Shown here: positions 22,996 through 35,080 of the stretch, one piece after another
Layout: each line of letters begins with the position of its first letter
How positions within the stretch are numbered: position 1 is the stretch's first letter
Source of the DNA: Cryptomeria japonica
Lineage: Eukaryota; Streptophyta; Pinopsida; Cupressales; Cupressaceae
NCBI RefSeq assembly: GCF_030272615.1
Contig: NC_081405.1
Coordinates: 570,893,095-570,957,094, forward strand
Length of the DNA stretch: 64,000 bases
Reading direction: 5' to 3'
The notes under the pieces: generated by a model
Databases searched by the model: none
Seen by the model: only the letters and a program-made list of their open reading frames with translations
Told to the model about the DNA's origin: nothing
Program-made: the position numbers and the translations under genes

Positions 22996-25596
22996 TATCT
23001 GAATCTATATGATATAGTTTAGAGTGATAATTAAGAAAGACCAATAATAACCTTGGTTTTATCATCTCTACTATTCGAATCCAATAGCTTATTTTCATTT
23101 ATAGGCACCTTTTCCTTTCCATTTACTATTCCCCATTATATTTTATTCATTAGTTTCATTTGTATTTTAAGTCATCATACATGGAAATTGAATCCAAAAT
23201 ATTTATCTAATGGAATCTCCATAAAAACAGATACAATTTTTATCTATCCAAAAAAAATTCTTATGAAGAAACTACACAAATCTCTAATATTATTTACTAT
23301 CAAATAACCTAAAGTACTCTTACAACCAAGAAAAAGAATTAGCATATGATCTTTGACAACCTCTTTGCTTTGATACACCTCACTATCATTGTGTAGCTAT
23401 GGAAAATTTTGTCAAATACTCTCTCCTAAATATTTCATTCACTATTGTACCATGCCACCAAGAGGTAGACCTATTATAGCCATTCTACTTTAAAATTTCT
23501 AGTATCTAGAGGGAGTGAACCAATAAAATAACACGTTGGAAAGAAACATATGTATTTGAACACAACATCAAGTTTTAATATAACTATTACTTCCAAACTC
23601 TTTTCACCTATCACAAACCTTAAAAATAATCATAAGGAAGAGAATTTGAAATATCCAGTTCAACCGAGTAAACAAAGTAATAAAACAAACCAAATCTTTT
23701 TGTTAGAAAATATTATAACAAACTCTTCCATTGATTAATATTCATCACACGAGATGCCAACATTATTTAGCAATGAATGTGATTTTACATGCCCTTCTTT
23801 GTCTTCAAATGTCTTAACAATCCTTCACATAGGTATGTTAAAATAGTGCCTTTTCTATATTCTAAATACTCCTTGTCTGTGTTTTTCATTCCATTTTAGC
23901 ATCTCACTATGATTGTTAATGTCATTCTTTGATTTTTTTGGCCATAAAATTTAATGGTAACCTTACTTATTACTTGTCTTGAAGAAGTATTGTCTTTCAT
24001 GGTACTTGTGTTCCTTTGAGTTTGGCTTCAAGAGTCTCCTATAGCATATAAACCTTCTCTATTTAATAGAATTTCTCAGATAGTTATCTCAAGTCATAAC
24101 TAACTCTTTAAGGGTTCATAACTGCACGAAGACTGCTATAACTACTTTGAAATCCCTCCACATTGTTAGGCCTTGAAGTGATATTTACATTATTCAGTCA
24201 AGTGATGAATTAAACCCCTTTATTGGTTGCATGATAGAGTCTAACTGTTCATATGAACTTCAAAAAGTAAAAATGGTTGGAACTCATTTTAAGTAAACAA
24301 AACTTATCTACCTATTTGGCACTTTCAACTCATATTAAGATATCATTATAGATTATAAGAATACACTTTGATGGATCATGATAGTGATATGACTACTACA
24401 TAAATAAATTTCAAGCCCCTCTTATGCCTTTGAATTGATTCATGATGATGGAAGTAAGCATTAAAGTATTTGTGTGATATTTTGATTGATCACAAAGCTT
24501 TCTAGTATACCTTCAACTAGGGTATTGACTGATCAAAACTCTTGGATCCCACAATTACTCTATTTTAGACTTGCTTTGGGTGGGAATATTGGATGCTACA
24601 AGGTCATTTTACTTATCCTTCATCATACTATGAATCATTTTCTCATTGTGCTTCCTCATCATTAAAGCTTTCTCTATTTACTTTTCTTCTCTTAATGATC
24701 ATTGTCATGACCTTTGTCCTAACAAGATTTCAGACAAATCTTGAGCTACTGCTATCATTCTACTATGACTACTGTAATAGTCCAAGGAGACCCTGCAACT
24801 ACTCCTTGGTCACTATGTATGAATGTAAATACTTTGTCTTCACTAGGAACAAATATCACTGTTTTGTCCTCATGCAACCTTATTTCCAGCTCACTACTTT
24901 TTTTAAAATCTTTCATTGGACTTTTCTGAGATTTCAAATGACTGTATTTTCTGGGTTTATGGCATGTTTTGCCTTACCTTGCACTTCCTATCATTAAACT
25001 ACCCTATTAATAACCCCCATGTTCATTTATTTCTCTGATAATTCTCATTATATAGTGATTTTCTTTGTGATATGGACTATGAGGTTGTAGAATTTGAGCT
25101 CTTTTGGTAATAGTATTGTTACTATTCTAACATAGTCTTTTTTTTTAGTGTTTTGTCTTTGCTAGAGACTGTTCTTTTTTCCTATTTGATAGCTTGTACA
25201 ATATTTTGTGACCGATTCTAGATTGTGTTTTTGCATTGAAACAAAAACCTTGAAGATGTTTTTTGAAGGTGTTGTACTTAAGTCTATCAAGTCACTATAA
25301 TAGAAGTCTCAAAAGATGCAAGGTTGTTCCTTACTATTCCTTGGGTTCTTACGAATGCAACCTTGTCATTTCTCTATGTGTGATTTTGAATGAACAAGAA
25401 GAATATCTATAGCTTTAATCACTACTCTATATGTGTTCTTAAGGTCCAAAATCATACTTCAAGATGCTCTTTTCATGGTGCATGCATAGTGTTTCTTTGT
25501 CTTTATTGTCTTTTGATAGTGATCTTGTTCTTATTTTCTAACCAATCCTTCAATCTCAACCCTTCTATCAAATTCAATTGGAGATCTGTTGTCAAA
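22996..25596. other. Unassigned AT-rich part of X1
   Basis: Collinear with 53425-55905 in X2. Scattered frames on both strands, none shared cleanly. A minus-strand peptide shared by both copies (HNLESVTKYCTSYQIGKK, about 25160-25230 here and 55369-55626 in X2) hints at a decayed coding element, not recognised. Confidence 0.4.
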
Positions 25597-25942
25597 TGAT
25601 GAGGAGATTATGCAAAGGGCAGTGAATTTCTTTTCTAATCTTCTCTTCAAAAATCAGACTCTTGATTTGGAAGACCAGCTAGAGATCCTATCATAGATTC
25701 CTTCTCTTGTTTCCTCGGACGTGAATAAATATTTATCTTAGATTCCTTCAGATAGAGAGGTCCAAGAGGTTGTCTTTTCTTTTGAAGGTAATGAAGCCCC
25801 TGGTATGGATGGCTTTCCTATGTTCTTCTTCCAGACATATTGGTATATTGTGGCTAAGAATGTGGTGGTTGGTGCTAAGATTTTTTTGGGTTCCAGATCC
25901 TTCTTAAAGGAATTAAATGCCATGTTTATTGTTTTGATCCTA
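25597..25942 (+). pseudogene. LINE (non-LTR) reverse transcriptase fragment
   Basis: Plus-strand peptides in one frame with stops: EEIMQRAVNFFSNLL, REVQEVVFSFEGNEAPG, MDGFPMFFFQTYW and LKELNAMFIVLIL. This is the plant L1-type RT block with the PGPDGFP-like motif (here PGMDGFP) and the conserved end of the following helix. It is cut at 25942 by the start of LTR2. The X2 copy is cut at the same word by LTR4. Confidence 0.8.
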
Positions 25943-28146
25943 TGTAGGGGAAAAAGTGTGACCAAGCATGGAACCCTGAATCCCACTCTCATATACACTC
26001 ATGGAATACAAAAGAGCCTAGCGAGGTAATGCACTTTAGCTACTTCTTTATGAGAAAGAGAGAGCCATGGATTACATCTTAGGTTTTCTATTACTTTTCT
26101 ATAAATAAGAGAGATGAATGATGCAAAAATGCAATCTAACCTAGGATGCAAGTAAGAAAGAAAACCCTAATTTGAGAATACAAATCAAAGGATAACTCAT
26201 AAACTAAACAAAAGTATAGATTAGGAGGAAAAATAAGAGGTGCACCTATGTCTGAATCTAAGAAGAAATGTCTAGAACTAAGGTGCCATGCCACTATCCT
26301 TATTCTGTAAGTCTGGAGCTGCAACTAACAGATGGGTTCTGGAGCTTGCAAGACACTCTTCTGCAAAATCTTGCTAATAGAGGGCATGAACCTAGTACCA
26401 CACCACTATCCTGGGTAGGACCACAACTCCAGACCCCTATCCTTAGGGTTTTTTCTAAGATCTGCAACCAAGAACTGTCCTTGTGTGCTCTTCCGGTCCC
26501 GAAACTTCTAGCAACGCTCAGATCCGAACCTGTACCTAAAGCTGAAAAATAGGGTTTGGGATGGCTATATAGGGTTTTGCCTTATTCAAACCCCTTTTTT
26601 GGTGATTTCCACCTCCACAAATAGCTGATAATGTACTAAAATTGTGTGTGCAAGAACCTTGTGTACATACGAGATCGTAAAATGAAAGCACACAATGTAG
26701 AGCAACCCTAAAGAGTAAACCCTAATTGCTTATACCTTAAAAAGTAATTTCTCTAAATCCACAATGCAAAGTGATCTAAAGAATGAATATGAATAAAAAT
26801 GAAGCTTATGTAAAGACATGAAAACAACATGAAACCATACCCAACCCTAAGGGAGAGATACAAGCCAATCATCAGTTGGTGATCTCCTATTGTTCTTCTA
26901 CATCTTCAAAAGTCCCCAATTGATAAAATGATTCTTGATAAATGCTTAGTAGATGAATTTTGAATGTTGTTGAAGACTTCATAGATCTACTCTTTTTCTG
27001 CAAAGAAGGCACTTATGCTCCCAAAAAACCTGCCCTTAGATTCTTAGAAGAAGACCCCTTCAAATGATGAAAGAGAGATCTTAAGTAAAAAACCCTGGAT
27101 ATTAATTTCAAGTTTAGCGCAATGTAGGATTTGAGTTTGCTGCCAATCTTTTGGGGTTAAGCATTATTATATAATATGATTGTGCTCCCGAAGTTTCAAG
27201 GAAAAAGTCAAGGACCATGTGCATTCCTGCCAAGGTCTGACCAACTTTTCACCAAATTTTTGGGACCATTAGATATGATGATATTAGAGTGCATCCCAGA
27301 GTTATAGCTGATTTCAAGATGTTTTGATATGTGAAATCGGGCCTAAATGATCGAAATAAGACATATTTAGGGTTTATGATTAAATGATTTATTAAAGGAA
27401 TAAGATGAAAAGGGGCACGATTAGGGTAAAGGGCCTGACTTTATACCATGTAAAGTGATGAAATATGAATTTAGATTTAAGTAAATGAATTAATTAAATG
27501 CTTAAAGGGGAATTAGAAATGCAAGATGCAAGACACACTAAGGTGGGTGCTAACTTAAGTGTGAAATTGTACCATCCTAGCAAGGGTGTACAATTATGAC
27601 ACTATATTTAGCCCCCACTTTAGTGGTCATATGACACTACATGTATATGCAAGCTAAAGTACAAAAAAGTAAACATTTTGTGAAAAAGGATATATCCATA
27701 AGTTGTCGGACAAAGCCCCCAGTGGTATCTCCAGTATAGAATTAGGAACCACACCCTACAAAACCACATGTTAGATTGCAAAATCTCTTAATGCTTACTA
27801 AGGAAGGTGATGAAATTAGTGGGTAGCTATATGCCCCACCTGTTTCAGTTTTCTTATTAGTGAGGTCAAATAGGGTATCATTTTTATCACAACGAATTGT
27901 GATAAATATTTTGACAAAGAAAGTTTGTAACAGGGCTTGATCACTAATCCAAGCATGTTTTGGAACTAATGCAGAGTGAGAGGGAGAACTCATTATTCCA
28001 TCACCACCGATGGTGCGAGAATCAGAGCTTCCTAGCTCAAGATATGATAGATTGAAGAAAAAGTGCAGAAATTAGGGTTTTAACTTTAAACATAAAGTGA
28101 AAAAGTTCATAACTCATAAATATGAAAGTGACACCTTCATTTATCA
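25943..28146 (-). repeat. LTR2: 3' LTR of element B
   Basis: About 2.2 kb, TGTAGGGG at the left and TTATCA at the right. It is collinear with LTR1 and LTR3 but diverges from both immediately after 28146, which fixes the inner LTR edge. Its left flank (LINE scrap ending gatccta) equals that of LTR4. Confidence 0.85.
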
Positions 28147-28354
28147 CTTTTTGAATTTTTGGCAATATTCACTACAGAGGAGCCTAGATATTAGGCATCA
28201 TGCCTCGACACTGACCTAAGTGACCTACGAGGATGGAGATCCTATGCTATTCCATACTCGTTGACCAACCACTCGACGAGGTGAGTTGACCTTCAGTTGA
28301 CTCTCTTTTAACTTTTTTGTGCTTTCATAGATTTGGGGATGGTGATATCATCAC

Positions 28355-28465
28355 CAAGACCGGATCTGTGCCCCCTCTTTGGGTGCCTTGGGGTCCTAGG
28401 GTGCCCTAGTCCCATAGGGCGTCTTGGTCCCAAGGGGGTGCCCTCGTCCCTATCCATGACTAGTG
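28355..28465. repeat. GC-rich minisatellite (element B copy)
   Basis: A shorter version of the array at 4480-4640, with repeated gtgccctagtccca-like words, upstream of the PMD pseudogene. Confidence 0.6.
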
Positions 28466-29892
28466 GTGACATGGGATCAGGCGATTGAATGTTAGAATAG
28501 ATAGAATGAATTCTTTGATTAGATGATAATGGTGATGATCGATTACTGATGATAGGATGCTTTTCTTTTTGTAGACACTGCCATACATCCATGAGCATAC
28601 CACTGGGCTCAGCTTCTGGAGCCTTCAGGAGTAGATCCCAAGGTTGAAAGTGGGGGAGAGGGAGTTGTTGCATATAGTGGGCTTGTGGTATGCGATGACT
28701 ATGTCAACCGCTACATTCGATTTGGTGATGTTGACAACATTAATGGAGAGATGGGATGTAGACACCTCAACATTCTTGTTACCTGTGGGGGAGATGACGA
28801 ACACCCTCGAGGATGTATACTGCATCATGCACCTTCCCATCAGGGGGGAGACTGTGAGATATCGATCCGACCATACTAAGGAGGATTATAGGAGAGAGCA
28901 GGTGTATGTTGTGGGGAGAATGATACTTGATGAGATGAGGGGTCATATCATGGTCTGTTAGCTCCTACACCCTACTGGTGCGGTTCCATTAGTGAGATGA
29001 CTCATGATTGTGACCGTTGCATTAGTCGTGTGCCCTAATAGGTGTGACACACACATGCATGGAGGACTCATCTACACTATCTGAGTGATAGAGAGACATA
29101 GGAGGGTATACTTTTGGGGTCAGAGAATGCTTGTGCATCTCTATCATGACCTTGGGGAGTATATATTTGGGCAGGGAAGCAACCTGATGACATGCACACT
29201 ACTACAGGTGTGGATGTTTGAGCATATTACCTATACTAAGCCTGTTGGAACCCCTATAGACTTAGTCCCAGAGTATCTTAGGGTATTTTCTTATCCACTT
29301 ACCCATGAGAGGTGATTCAGAGATCTCTTGCATTGGAGGTGGAGCTTAGATAGATTGATTGTAGGTGGATACATATGGAGACGCTACATTAGGATGCACA
29401 TTTGGGCAGGGATACACACGCAATTATTTTGCATGTAGAGGAACCATCTACTAGAGGTTTGGTATAGTCACATAATCATTCCCTTCTACATCGACCGAGT
29501 CCAGCGGTAGTTTAGGTTTGAGCAGTGTGCTCCTACTGATGTGCATGTGTACATCCTACACTCATGCGTGATGTCTACGCTAGGAGCCATTCCTAGGCCT
29601 ACCATTTATGAGATCAACATCATGGATTCAAACAAGTCAGATCAAGACATTTTAATAGATTATAGAGATGATGTGGGTGTGCACCAGCAGTACATCACAT
29701 GGTTGGGGATGACATACCAGGAGCAATCTTCCTAGTAGACTTCCCTCAAGGGAACCTCAAACCATGGAGGTAGACAGGTGATAGAGAGGGATGTGATATA
29801 TCCAAGGAGGACTTAGATGATTAGGTTGATGACACAGGAGAGCAGGAGATAGGTGGAGATAAAGATGATCATGATACCAGAGGGAGATCCAT

Positions 29893-30035
29893 ATGGAGAT
29901 GATGAGGAGGATGGAGAGGAGGAGGAGGAGGAGGAGGAGGAGGAGGATGTGGAGGAGGATGATGAGGAGGAGGACAACAAGTTGGAGGATGAGGAGGAGG
30001 AAGAGGAGGAGGATGACAAGGAGGAGGAAGAGTAG
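29893..30035 (+). repeat. GAG/GAT trinucleotide-rich tract (poly-acidic tail)
   Basis: A run of gagga and gatga words encodes mostly Glu and Asp in one plus frame. It is absent from the element A copy, which is inverted and shortened in this region. Confidence 0.85.
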
Positions 30036-30270
30036 GATGAGCAGGAGGATGAGTCAAATGCAGTTCCTCATCACTCTGGGGAGCACACCATAGCCCTAGA
30101 CCCACCGAGCCTCCCATTATGGGTGGCGAAGGATCCTATAAGGGGACTTGATCCTAGTCCTCATCGGCCCATACCTATTGTACAAAGATAGTACAAGCAT
30201 GAAGAGCCTAGCAGGTCCTAGTCTCAGGCGGTCTCTTTCCACGATCCCTACTGACGAGAGGGACATCCAA

Positions 30271-30330
30271 GTAAGTTGTCTTGTTTTTGATATAGAATGT
30301 TACTAATTAAAATTTATCTCTTTCTTGTAG
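30271..30330 (+). other. Intron-like interval in the PMD cargo
   Basis: GTAAGTTG at the left and a pyrimidine-rich TTTCTTGTAG at the right enclose 60 bp of AT-rich DNA with a branch-like tactaat at 30300-30306. It is on the plus strand, so it can be spliced only from antisense (PMD) transcripts and not from the retroelement genomic RNA. It is short for a plant intron. Confidence 0.45.
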
Positions 30331-30700
30331 CTACCATCCAGGAGTGGCGTTGTCTTATTCAGAATGTAGTGATAGACCTTATCATAACTGCACACATTCC
30401 TAGCTCTTCATAGATAGCACACAGATCCCAGAGGAGTGCAGGATGACATGACGACCTTTTCTCCCCTATTCGGATGGAGATGGAGGTCCTAGGGGAAATA
30501 TTACAACAAAGAGAGCGTGACCTAGCAATGTCACAGACAGAGGAAACTATATACCACAAGATTATGATAGAGAGGGATTGCAAGAGCTCCTTGCGGAGCC
30601 ACTCACAGTCCATATCACGATACACCTCCAAGGGCCACCCCTACGACTAGATCAGGAGGGGGCATCTAGCCACCACCCTCCAACTACTAGTCCTAGGGAT

Positions 30701-31284
30701 AGGAGATGATCTTGTTGTATTGATGTATATATTATGATACTCATGGATATGTATCTATTTATGCTCATGTAATCTAAAACATGTTATTTTAATGCTTAAA
30801 CAATATATGCATTTCTTAGATTAGAGGTAACATATTTAGTGATGAACATGTATGTCTAATTTAATTTTCATGTTATTGATTTCTCAATGCTTCATAATTA
30901 AATTGATACATGTGTGATCTAATTAAATAATTAAGTATTTAATTAAATGCTACTTTGACAATGTAAAAGAAGAATGTATTAAGCCTAAGAGCTATATGAC
31001 TAATGTGAATTAATTAACTCTAATTAAATGCAGCATGATATAATTCTACTTAACACATAAGAAATTTTTTAACATGCTAGCACATATGAAATGTAAATCT
31101 ATTAAAGTTTACATAAAAGATTCCAAGACAAATAAAAAAGAAATGAAAAATGCTTGTCAAGAATGAAGTAATGTAGAACAAACAATATAACATCATGTAA
31201 TCCTACATACTTTAATGAGGACATGCTAACATATTACCCAATTTAGAAGAAAGAAAAGATATACAGAGAGAACAAAAAGTAGAC
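30701..31284. other. AT-rich noncoding stretch of element B
   Basis: Collinear with 6236-6830 of element A. No frame recognised. Confidence 0.6.
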
Positions 31285-31328
<44 letters not shown>

Positions 31329-31331
31329 GAG
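31285..31331. repeat. (GA)n microsatellite, element B
   Basis: A GA dinucleotide run with one interruption (gatagaga) just before the pol stop codon. Homologous in position to the tract at 6831-6910. Confidence 0.95.
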
Positions 31332-31339
31332 AAATAGAA

Positions 31340-32731
31340 CTAGGCATAGTATCTGCGAAGGTGCATAGCATTTATGGGTTCCTTGAGAGGTGTACCTTCC
31401 ACATCTGTTATCTTGTAAGCACTTGATCTATAGACCTCGACAACAATGTATGTTCTAAGCAAATTAAGGCCAAATTTTCCTTTCTCCTCAGGTAAGGTAT
31501 TCACATTGCACTAATTCTCGTAAAGGATTAAATCACGTACTAAGAAGGAACGTTGAATAACCTTATCATTATAGCTTTGTTGAGATTTTTTATGATATGC
31601 TTGAGTATGCTCGAAGAAAATTTATACATCGTTCATTGAGCATCTCAAGTTGTCAAAGTCTTTGCTCTCTATAAGAATCATCATCCACTATACCCCTAAG
31701 AGAAACTCTCAAAGAAGGAATTTCTAACTCTAAAGGCATAATGGCATCAACACCATAAATAGTATTATAGGGAGTACAAGGTGTAGAAACATGTACACTC
31801 ATGAGATAGGCCCAAAGAGAATAGGTTAATTGAGTATGCCAATCCTTACCATGCTTGTTTACATTCTTTCAAAGAATTTGTTTAATTATCCTATTAGAAG
31901 ACTTAGCTTGACCATGTGATTGAGGATAATAAGGTGTAGAAAATTTAGGTTGAATATGATATTTCTAAAGAAAAATCTTCACATCCTTATTTTTGAATGA
32001 CGTTCCATTATCCAGAACTAAGGCGGAAGGTATCCTGAATCGGGAGATAATGTTTTCAAAAATGAATTGACAAATTAATTCAGTGATAGTGGATCAAAGA
32101 GGAACAAATTCCACCCACTTTGTAAAGTAATCAGTTGCAGTTATGAGGAAGGTATGTCCTTGATATGAAAGAGGAGATATTTTACCAATGAGATCCAAAC
32201 CCCATGTAGAAAAGGGCCAAGACACCACTTGAGATTGAAGTTCTTGGGTAGGGCCATGCATCAAATTGCTATGTTTCTCACACTGATGACATTTTTTAAC
32301 AAACACAAAGGAATCCTTTTTAATGGTTTTCCAATAATATCCCATTCAAAGCAATCTCTGAACTAAAGATCTACCCCTGAAATTCCCCCCAAGCACCTGA
32401 ATGTGCTTCCTCAAGAGCAATAGGGATTTCAGCCTTGTTTAGGCATCAAAGGAGAAGACTATTATAACCCCAACTATAAAAAACATTACAAAGGATAATG
32501 TATCTAGCAGCCAATTTGTGAATCCTAGCCCTAGTATGCTTATTCATAGAGCCAGGAAAGGTACTATAACTGAAATATCTCATGATATGTGAGTACCATT
32601 CATTAAAATCTATAATGCAATAATACACCACATCACTAGGATTATCAGCAATAGCCAAGGTAGTGAGATTATGAATAATGAATTTAAGATATACCAAGAG
32701 GTCCTCTAGAGATAGAAGAGAGACAACACAT
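31340..32731 (-). pseudogene. Integrase region of element B pol
   Basis: The stop at 31340 is equivalent to that of element A. The minus strand at 32094-32345 reads MGYYWKTIKKD, then the zinc pair C-x2-C in KKCHQCEKH, WPFSTWGLDLIG (first acidic residue) and ATDYFTKWVEF. Upstream (to the left) follow ALVLDNGTSF (second acidic residue) and GQAKSSN, where the third catalytic residue, Glu in element A, has become Lys. The C-terminal domain survives only as broken pieces. With the Glu lost and several stops, the enzyme is inactive. Confidence 0.85.
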
Positions 32732-33209
32732 GCCATCACATCAACGTGTCGGTTATCTTTTCGAGGAAGGGGCTCCATGGTATAAGAATCAAATTTTTGC
32801 AACAAGGATATACCTAGATCTCTATATTGTGATAATTTGTCTTACTTAGCTTGATAAACTCCTATCACTTATCTTATGATTAGTTGAGAATCTCCATAAA
32901 TATGTAGATATTTCACATTCAAAGCCAAGGATGCTTTAATTCCAGCTATAAGAGACTCATATTTAGCAATGCCATCACATCAATGTGTCGATTATCTTTT
33001 CGAGGAAGGGGCTCCATGGTATAAGAATCAGATTTTTGCAACAAGGATATACCTAGATCTCTATATTGTGATAATTTGTCTTAGCTTGATAAACTCATAT
33101 CACTTGTCTTATGATTAGTTGAGAATCTCCATAAATATGTAGATGTTTCACATTCAATACCAAGGATGCTTTAATTCCAACTATAAGAGCCTCATATTCA
33201 GTAATGTTG
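32732..33209. repeat. Direct tandem duplication of about 239 bp inside element B pol
   Basis: Unit 1 (32732-32970) and unit 2 (32971-33209) both start gccatcacatcaa and run in parallel through ggctccatggtataagaatc and gttgagaatctccataaata. Element A has one copy (8265-8500). The units differ at several sites, so the event is not very recent. It duplicates the aRNH/integrase linker and part of aRNH. Confidence 0.9.
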
Positions 33210-33300
33210 TTGGTACATAAGAAATTGAGACGATATGATAAAGGAATAGGCTTCTTTTTAGGAGATATTGTACAATACTTAGAGCCATCAAAGTACAACT
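33095..33300 (-). pseudogene. Archaeal-type RNase H of element B
   Basis: The frame reads LYFDGSKYCTISPKKKPIP, then NNITEYEALIVGIKASL and IYGDSQLIIRQVI. The acidic residues of DGS, TEYEAL and GDSQL are kept, but the GSGAG-type turn after the first motif is deleted. It continues upstream from the RNase H linker in the same frame (33095-33469). Confidence 0.8.
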
Positions 33301-34620
33301 CCCAAGTCTCATCAACCTCAGTGGAAAAAATGTATTCATTGAGAAAGGACTCTAGATTAGGTAGGGAGAAGGGTGAAGAAGAATCAACTAAGTGGTCAGT
33401 CAACACTTGACCCTTTATTGTCTTTTGTGAGGCAAACTTAAGGTCAAACTCGGTCAACATCATAACCAACTTAGCTAAGTGTCTGAAAAGGTTAGTTTTG
33501 AAAAAAAGATGTTAAAGAGGATCGAATTTAATGATACAATGGACATCAACATTTAAGAGATAATGCCTCAACTTTTGGGTTGCAAAGACTAAGGAAAGGC
33601 ACTGTCTTTCTATTGCATAATATCCGACTTCCTAACCAAGTAGAGTGCAACTTTTGTAATAAACTAGGAATTGTCCACCATCCTTAACACATTGTGCCAA
33701 TAGGGCTACAAGAGCTTGAGGGGAAGCAATGATGTACAAAAGGAAAGGCTTAGTAGGATCAGCAGGTTGAAGAATAGGAGGATTTGCCAAATAGGTTTCC
33801 AGGTCTTCGAATGCTTGATGACAATCCTCATTCCATTAGAAAGTGATATTCTTTTTAAGCAATTGTGTGAAGGGAAAGGTATGATCCGCAAGTTGAGAGA
33901 CGAACCTACGAATAGCTTGGATCTTTCCTTGCAAACTTTTTAGTTGGGAGACATTCTTAGGACGTGGCATGTTAACAATAGCATCTATCTTCTTCATATC
34001 GACCTCAACACCACGATGTGAAACTATGAATCCTAATGGTTTTCCACTATCCAAACCAAAAACACATTTTCGGGGATTCAAATGCATGTTATATTTAAGA
34101 ATTCTCTCAAAGATTTGATGAAGGATCTTAATATGATCTATACAAAGAATGAATTTAGCTAAGATTTCATCAATGTAATCTTGCAAGGTCTTATACATAT
34201 AGTCATGGAAGATGAGAGTCATAGCACACTAATAGGTTGAGCCTAAATTTTTCAATCCAAAAGGTATCACAATCCAACAAAACATACCCCAAGCGGTGGT
34301 AAAAATAGTTTTATATTGATCTTGAGGCTTAATGAAGATTTTGATATATCCTGAGAAACCATCCATAAAGGATAATAAAGCATGCCCTACTACCGAATCC
34401 ACTATCATATTGATATTCAGGAGAGGAAAGTCATCCTTTAAAGAGACCTTGTTTAGATCACAAAAATCCATACACATCCTAATCATATTTTTAGAGCTAA
34501 CCACAACCACAATATTTGAAATCCATAGGGAATAATCAATAGGATGAATGAATCCAACATCCAATGGTTTTTCAATCTCAACTTTAACAAGAGATGTCAC
34601 TTTAGGGTGAATCTTTCAAA
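33301..34620 (-). pseudogene. Reverse transcriptase and RNase H of element B
   Basis: 34229-34600 reads VEIEKPLDVGFIHPIDYS, FCDLNKVSLKDDFPL and DQYKTIF. 33836-34222 reads DYIDEILAKF, where the YVDD box is YIDE (second Asp changed to Glu), then RKCVFGLDSGKPLGFIVS, the usual RT thumb/connection start. 33410-33470 reads LTEFDLKFASQKTIKGQVL of the RNase H end. The reading frame is longer than in element A but still broken. Confidence 0.85.
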
Positions 34621-35080
34621 TATTTTTTTTCATAGGTTTAGCATCAAGAATTGGGACAATGTTATGAGTGATAATTTTATGATCTACTCCAAGCATATCA
34701 GAATATATCCAAACATAGATCTTAGGGAATTCATGTAACAACTCATTGTATTTTTTTCTCTTCTTCGTCAATATATTTTCCTATCTTGATGATTTTATCT
34801 TCAACAGAAGGATCCATCTTGATATCAATGGTGTCATTTATTAGGAGATTTCTTTGCTGAGGAGCATCTTTTAATTGGGGAAACTCTTTAACTATCTCAT
34901 CATTACATTTTTCTTTCCCAAAGTATGCTTCTGCATTTAGACAATAGGGAGACCTATGGTTATGGTGATAATGAGGAAAGTTATCATAACCTCCCAAGAA
35001 TTCAGCTAAGGAATCGTCAGTAGAGAAAAGATCCAATGCAAAGACACAACAAGGGTCACAATCAATATATTCTGGATATT

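Larger units (their letters stand above)
15354..25942. repeat. Block X1: first copy of a tandemly duplicated locus
   Basis: It lies between LTR1 and LTR2 and repeats as block X2 (39083-59057) in the same order and orientation: RING-H2 gene, spliced-gene scrap, two SINE-like units, helicase pseudogene, possible mitochondrial insert, copia gag scrap, unassigned DNA, LINE scrap. X1-specific stretches are 17785-18021, about 21350-22350, and 22673-23068 (deleted in X2). Confidence 0.9.
28580..30700 (+). pseudogene. Plant mobile domain (PMD) pseudogene, antisense cargo of element B
   Basis: The best copy of the PMD cargo. At 28644-28961 one frame runs GERELLHIVGLWYAMTM, ERWDVDTSTFLLPVGEMT, NTLEDVYCIMHLPIRGE. 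At 29085-29315 another reads HRRVYFWGQRMLVHLYHDL and LLQVWMFEHITYTKPVG, then YLRVFSYPLTHER. Around 29450-29735 come a VWYSHIIIPFYIDRVQR-like segment and DVHVYILHSCVMS. These are successive parts of the PMD fold. C-terminal to it, 29853-30035 encodes a Glu/Asp-rich low-complexity tail. A canonical intron-like interval (gtaagt at 30271, tttcttgtag ending 30330) follows. Several frameshifts and stops are present. In Arabidopsis MAIN/MAIL1 PMD proteins act in gene expression and transposon silencing; the role of transposon-borne PMDs is not settled. Confidence 0.75.

Noticed and set aside
29813-30117. Poly-Ser and Pro/His-rich minus-strand frames
   Set aside because: They are shadows of the GAG-rich tract that encodes the acidic tail on the plus strand.
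28580-30700. PMD sequence as an independent host gene
   Set aside because: It occurs at the same place and orientation inside both retroelements, bounded by LTR and pol, and is frameshifted in both.
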